9,269 bases of DNA from NCBI GenBank assembly GCA_030613345.1, contig JAUWMD010000089.1, positions 1-9,269 on the forward strand. Reading direction: 5' to 3'. Below, piece after piece: positions 6,113 to 9,269 of the stretch. This DNA is from Candidatus Krumholzibacteriota bacterium. Lineage in GTDB: Bacteria; Krumholzibacteriota; Krumholzibacteriia; Krumholzibacteriales; Krumholzibacteriaceae. Made by a program: the position numbers and the translations under genes. The notes beneath the pieces are model-generated. The model saw only the letters and a list, made by a program, of their open reading frames with translations. It was not told the origin of the DNA and made no database searches. The first letter of the stretch is position 1, and every line of letters begins with the position of its first letter.

Positions 6113-7333
6113 TCAGACGGCCAGTTCTTCGTGCGCCCTCATGAGTTTAGATCTGACATCGATGCTGTAAGGGCAACTCGACGTGCAGGGCCCGGCGCAT
6201 GAAGTGCACTGTCCTGCCCGGCGTGACTCCGGCAGCTTCGAGTACATGTTCATCGCGTACTTTTCCATGCCGTAGTTGTTGAAGTAGAGCCGGTACCTCA
6301 GGATATCGTGGACAGGGACGTCATTCGGGCACGAGCCGAGGCACCCGTCGCAGCCCGGCCTGCAGTAATCGCTTCCGAGCAGCGCACAGTACCCTTCCAG
6401 GACTTTCTTTTCCTTCATCGACATCTTCGGTCTGCCCGATACGGCGACGAGTTCGTCGATGTCCTCGATTGTGCCCATCGAGATGCAGACGGTGTCGATG
6501 TTCGGCTGCGCGAGCATCCACTTCGTCAGTGCCTGCCTCGTCGTGCGGCCTTCCTTCATGTACTCGGAATAGTCGATCTTCCTCGCGGCCGAGAGGCTCT
6601 TCATCGCCACGACGGCGACGCCCTTCTTCTTCGCCTTGGCCAGAACGGGCGTGAGCCCCTTCGTGAGAAGGTTCATACCGGGCATGATCATGTCGAGATC
6701 GGTGTTGTCGAGGAGCCAGTCAAAATCCTCGACCATTTTCGGGCCGTGGGAGCTGGCGCCCCACGCCCTGATCTTGCCCGCTTTCTTCGCCTTGCCGAAA
6801 GCCTCCTGTATCGCCGGGTTCTGGATCCTCTCCAGTCCGCCGAGGTTCGGGTCGCCTATCGAGTGGATCAGGCAGCAGTCGATATAGTCGGTGTTGAGCC
6901 TTTCGAGGCTTTCCTCGATCGCCGTCGTGATCTGCTCGACCGTCGTCTCGGGGGTGAACAACTCCGGCATAAGTTTTGTCGTCACGAAGACCTTGTCGCG
7001 CTTTGCAGGGAAGATCTTTCCGACGACGACCTCCATTTTGAAGTACTGCCGTGCCGTATCGACGTAGTTGATCCCGCGCTCGATTGCGTACTCGAGCTGG
7101 GCGGGGTCCTGCATCCTCCCGTTACCGAAAGAAATGTCGGAGACCTTCCAGCCAGTCGAGCCGAGAGGCCTGTAGTCGAGGATCTGCGGCTTGGCCGCCT
7201 CTTTGCCTTCCTCGGCGGGAGACTCGCCGAGGGCCGTGCCGGCGCCGGCGATCCCTATCCCCGCCCCGACTATGCCGGCCATGCCCCGGCCGATGAACGA
7301 TCTCCTCGATATTTCCTTCCTGTCACGATCCAT
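6113..7333 (-). CDS. Tat-exported aldo/keto reductase with C-terminal iron-sulfur-type cysteine motifs
   Basis: This 406-residue protein has a twin-arginine signal (EISRRSFIGRG, 8-18) followed by a Gly/Ala-rich hydrophobic stretch, so it should be folded with cofactor before export to the periplasm. Residues about 52-300 form an aldo/keto reductase TIM barrel: YRPLGSTGWKVSDISFGNG (54-72) and the catalytic tetrad as Asp92 (NYVDTA), Tyr97 (RQYF), Lys120 (TTKLM) and His157 (LIHS). The C-terminal 85 residues carry two cysteine quartets, CRPGCDGCLGSCP (324-336) and CTSCAGPCTSSCP (376-388), resembling ferredoxin-type 4Fe-4S sites. This three-part build (Tat signal, AKR, cluster domain) is a known family type annotated only as 'aldo/keto reductase'; the physiological substrate is unknown. 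ATG 7333 is preceded by GAGGTG at 4 bases. It lies 21 bases after the peptidase gene and 20 before the lipoprotein gene. Confidence 0.9.
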   Translation of the reverse strand: MDRDRKEISRRSFIGRGMAGIVGAGIGIAGAGTALGESPAEEGKEAAKPQILDYRPLGSTGWKVSDISFGNGRMQDPAQLEYAIERGINYVDTARQYFKMEVVVGKIFPAKRDKVFVTTKLMPELFTPETTVEQITTAIEESLERLNTDYIDCCLIHSIGDPNLGGLERIQNPAIQEAFGKAKKAGKIRAWGASSHGPKMVEDFDWLLDNTDLDMIMPGMNLLTKGLTPVLAKAKKKGVAVVAMKSLSAARKIDYSEYMKEGRTTRQALTKWMLAQPNIDTVCISMGTIEDIDELVAVSGRPKMSMKEKKVLEGYCALLGSDYCRPGCDGCLGSCPNDVPVHDILRYRLYFNNYGMEKYAMNMYSKLPESRRAGQCTSCAGPCTSSCPYSIDVRSKLMRAHEELAV

Positions 7334-7354
7334 GACGCACCTCGCTTTCGCGTG

Positions 7355-9268
7355 TTACTCCTCCGCCTCTTCCTCGTTTTCTTCCTCAAGATCGAGGCCG
7401 TAGCTCTCGTGTATCAACAGCGGAGGCATCGGCCCCTCGAGGGGATTTCTGTCGCGTACGTACCAGTCGTACCACTCCATGTGTCTGTATAATACGTCGA
7501 TCCGGCCGGGCTGTTTCCTGTTTCCGTGTCCCTCGCCGGGATACTGCACGAGCCGCACGGCCGGATGGTCGTTCATCTTCAGGCGCCTGTGGAACTCGAG
7601 GCTCTGGGAAGGGTGGACCCTCGAGTCGGCCGCCCCGCCGATGATCAGCACGGCCGACCTGCTCTGGTGGGCCCAGTAGATCGGGCTGCGCTTGAGGCTG
7701 AACTCCCACTGGTCCCAGTCGGCGTCGAGCTTCTTGCCCGAGTGGACGTAGAGCTCCTCGTACGGGATGTCGGTCGTCCCGCGTTTGCTCACCAGGTCGC
7801 TTATGCCGACGAACATGCAGACGGCCCTGACCTTATCTGTGTAGAACCCGGCAAACCACGCCGCGGCGAATCCACCGTACGAACCTCCACCGAGGCCGAC
7901 CCGGGAGCCGTCGGCGATCCCCTCGTCAACGAGGAAATCGATCCCGTCGGCAACGTCGTCGAATTCCTTGCCGGCGGCGTCCATGTATCCCTTCGCTGCG
8001 AACTCTACCCCGTAACCGGTGCTGGCCCGGTAGTTGGGGTAGAATACCGCGTACCCCTTGCCGGCGAGGATCTGGGCGGGATGGAAGTACGAGCCGAGCC
8101 AGACGTTGCGGTAGTGTGCCTCGGGTCCGCCGTGAACGGTCATGATCAGGGGATATCGCTTACCCTCCTCGTAACCGGCCGGATAGACGAGGATCCCCTC
8201 GATCTCGAGGCCGTCGCGCGCCTTGTACCGCACGACCTCCTGGCGGCCGAGCTCGCGTTCGGCGATCCACGGGTTGAAGGTCGTGAGCCTCTTGAGCTCC
8301 CTGCCGCCCTTCTTCCAGTAGAAGACGTCTCCGGGGATGTCGGGCGACGCCCCGACGAACGCGAAATGTTTGAAATCTTTCGTGAAATGCGGGGCGTTGA
8401 AGACGATGCCTGTCTTCTTCCCGTCGAGGATGACCTTGCGCCCGCCGCCCTTCGCCTTCACCGTGTTGAGCGTGTTCCAGGCCCCCTCGCCGGCGAAGTA
8501 GCAGACGGTGCCGTTGTTCTCCCAGCCGACCCAGTTGATGTGGCCGCGGAAGTCCTCCGGCGTGAGGTTGACAGGCTCGCCGCCCTTGACGTCGATGACG
8601 TAAGCCTGGCTGACGGCGTGGTCGGCCTGCGTGAGCGCAGCGACGTAAGCGAGTTTCTTTCCGTCGGGGCTGAACGCGAATCCGCCGAGCTTGCCGGGAT
8701 TGTCGGTCAGGCGCCTCGTCCTGCCCGTCCCCAGCTCGAGGAGGTGGATCTTTCTGAACATGTACACGTGATCTATGAGATTCTTCGGGCAGGTGGCGAT
8801 CGCCGCGTACTTCCCGCCTGGGCTGAGCTCGAAGCCAACGACGTGGATTCCCTCGGTGATCTTCTCGCCCTCTATCTTCTCGCCGCACTCCCCGAACTTT
8901 CCGAGGTAGAGCTCGCGGTGGCGCAGGTTCGCCTCGTAGTAGGTGAATCCGTATCCCTTGTCGTCGAGCGTCTTTTCGATCTCCGGTTTCTCCTCCATCT
9001 CGAGCCAGGCGATCCCGCTCCCGTCGGGGAGCCAGCGGAACGAGCCTGCGCCGGTCTTCGAGCTGGTCACCTGGACCGATTCACCGCCGTCGACAGGGAT
9101 CATCCATACCTGGGTCTTGGCCTTTTTCCCGCGGCGTATCGTGAAGCCGATATTCTTGCCGGCGGGGCTGACACGGGGCGAGCCGACGTTGACCTTGCCG
9201 GTTATGAATGGGAGGATCTCGCCTGTCTTCGTCGAGACGAGATAAAGCTCCGAGTACGCTCCGCCCGC
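7355..9268 (-). CDS. S9 family (prolyl oligopeptidase/acylaminoacyl-peptidase type) serine peptidase, N-terminus missing
   Basis: The frame is open from the right edge (base 9268) to the stop at 7355, giving 637 residues; the start lies outside the window. ATG 9103 falls inside the propeller and is not the start. The N-terminal two-fifths is a beta-propeller with PD40-like repeats, each with an SP(D/A/G)GK strand: SPAGKNIGF (34-42), LPDGSGIAW (80-88), LSPGGKYAAI (148-157) and FSPDGKKLAYVA (199-210). The alpha/beta-hydrolase domain follows from about 340: HGGP (379-382, oxyanion side), GGGSYGGF with nucleophile Ser463, Asp548 in GGAADSRVHP and His581 in PGEGHGNRK, completing the Ser-Asp-His triad. 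Members cleave short peptides or remove acylated N-terminal residues. Because the N-terminus is missing, export cannot be judged, although the downstream partners are exported. The C-terminus ends in an acidic tail (GLDLEEENEEEAEE). It is the first visible gene of a three-gene minus-strand operon. Confidence 0.92.
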   Translation of the reverse strand, partial: AGGAYSELYLVSTKTGEILPFITGKVNVGSPRVSPAGKNIGFTIRRGKKAKTQVWMIPVDGGESVQVTSSKTGAGSFRWLPDGSGIAWLEMEEKPEIEKTLDDKGYGFTYYEANLRHRELYLGKFGECGEKIEGEKITEGIHVVGFELSPGGKYAAIATCPKNLIDHVYMFRKIHLLELGTGRTRRLTDNPGKLGGFAFSPDGKKLAYVAALTQADHAVSQAYVIDVKGGEPVNLTPEDFRGHINWVGWENNGTVCYFAGEGAWNTLNTVKAKGGGRKVILDGKKTGIVFNAPHFTKDFKHFAFVGASPDIPGDVFYWKKGGRELKRLTTFNPWIAERELGRQEVVRYKARDGLEIEGILVYPAGYEEGKRYPLIMTVHGGPEAHYRNVWLGSYFHPAQILAGKGYAVFYPNYRASTGYGVEFAAKGYMDAAGKEFDDVADGIDFLVDEGIADGSRVGLGGGSYGGFAAAWFAGFYTDKVRAVCMFVGISDLVSKRGTTDIPYEELYVHSGKKLDADWDQWEFSLKRSPIYWAHQSRSAVLIIGGAADSRVHPSQSLEFHRRLKMNDHPAVRLVQYPGEGHGNRKQPGRIDVLYRHMEWYDWYVRDRNPLEGPMPPLLIHESYGLDLEEENEEEAEE

Positions 9269-9269
9269 C

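Noticed and set aside
6308..7492. Open frame of 394 codons on the plus strand opposite the aldo/keto reductase
   Set aside because: It lies antisense to a gene with a complete catalytic tetrad, Tat signal and cysteine motifs, and its translation is Arg/Asp/Leu-rich without recognisable motifs: a shadow caused by high G+C codon use.
1..9269. tRNA, rRNA, insertion sequences, CRISPR arrays, prophage or toxin-antitoxin genes
   Set aside because: No cloverleaf, transposase, regularly spaced repeat or phage-type gene was seen on either strand.

Overview
The window is G+C-rich, densely coding DNA, probably from a Gram-negative bacterium. It holds the end of an outer-membrane beta-barrel ending in Phe, a lipoprotein with a signal-peptidase II lipobox, and a Tat-exported oxidoreductase. 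The gene mix, frequent AGG arginine codons and protein style recall uncultivated lineages around the FCB group (Krumholzibacteriota- or Eisenbacteria-like). That placement is an impression; no rRNA or marker gene is present. Sequence is oriented in two converging blocks.

Left block, + strand (1-4891): the end of a beta-barrel protein; a polysaccharide deacetylase (353-1549); a CapK/PaaK-type acyl-adenylating ligase fused at its C-terminus to an aspartate-1-decarboxylase (PanD)-like domain (1569-3290); a free-standing PanD-like protein (3394-3741); and an M50 site-2-type membrane protease with a C-terminal CBS pair (3758-4891). Gaps are short (34, 19, 103 and 16 bases). The last four may be one transcription unit, although the 103-base gap before panD contains a promoter-like sequence.

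The centre (4892-5312) is a lower-GC convergent intergenic region with a possible 55-residue ORF on the minus strand and a strong 15-bp hairpin, probably the terminator of the minus-strand block.

Right block, - strand (9268 down to 5313): an S9-family serine peptidase with a beta-propeller (N-terminus outside the window), a Tat-signal aldo/keto reductase with two C-terminal cysteine quartets, and a LolA-like lipoprotein. Gaps of 21 and 20 bases and good Shine-Dalgarno sequences suggest one operon for exported or envelope proteins.

The most unusual content is the pair of PanD-like modules. Compared with canonical PanD numbering, the fused module keeps Lys9 and His11 but has Asp-Cys in place of the Gly24-Ser25 self-processing site. 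The free-standing protein keeps Tyr22, Gly24-Ser25, Tyr58 and Asn72-Gly-Ala-Ala but has Met and Leu in place of Lys9 and His11. PanD active sites form between adjacent protomers, so this complementary loss suggests a heteromeric pyruvoyl decarboxylase tethered to an acid-activating enzyme. That is an inference from residues seen here. The substrate and product are unknown.
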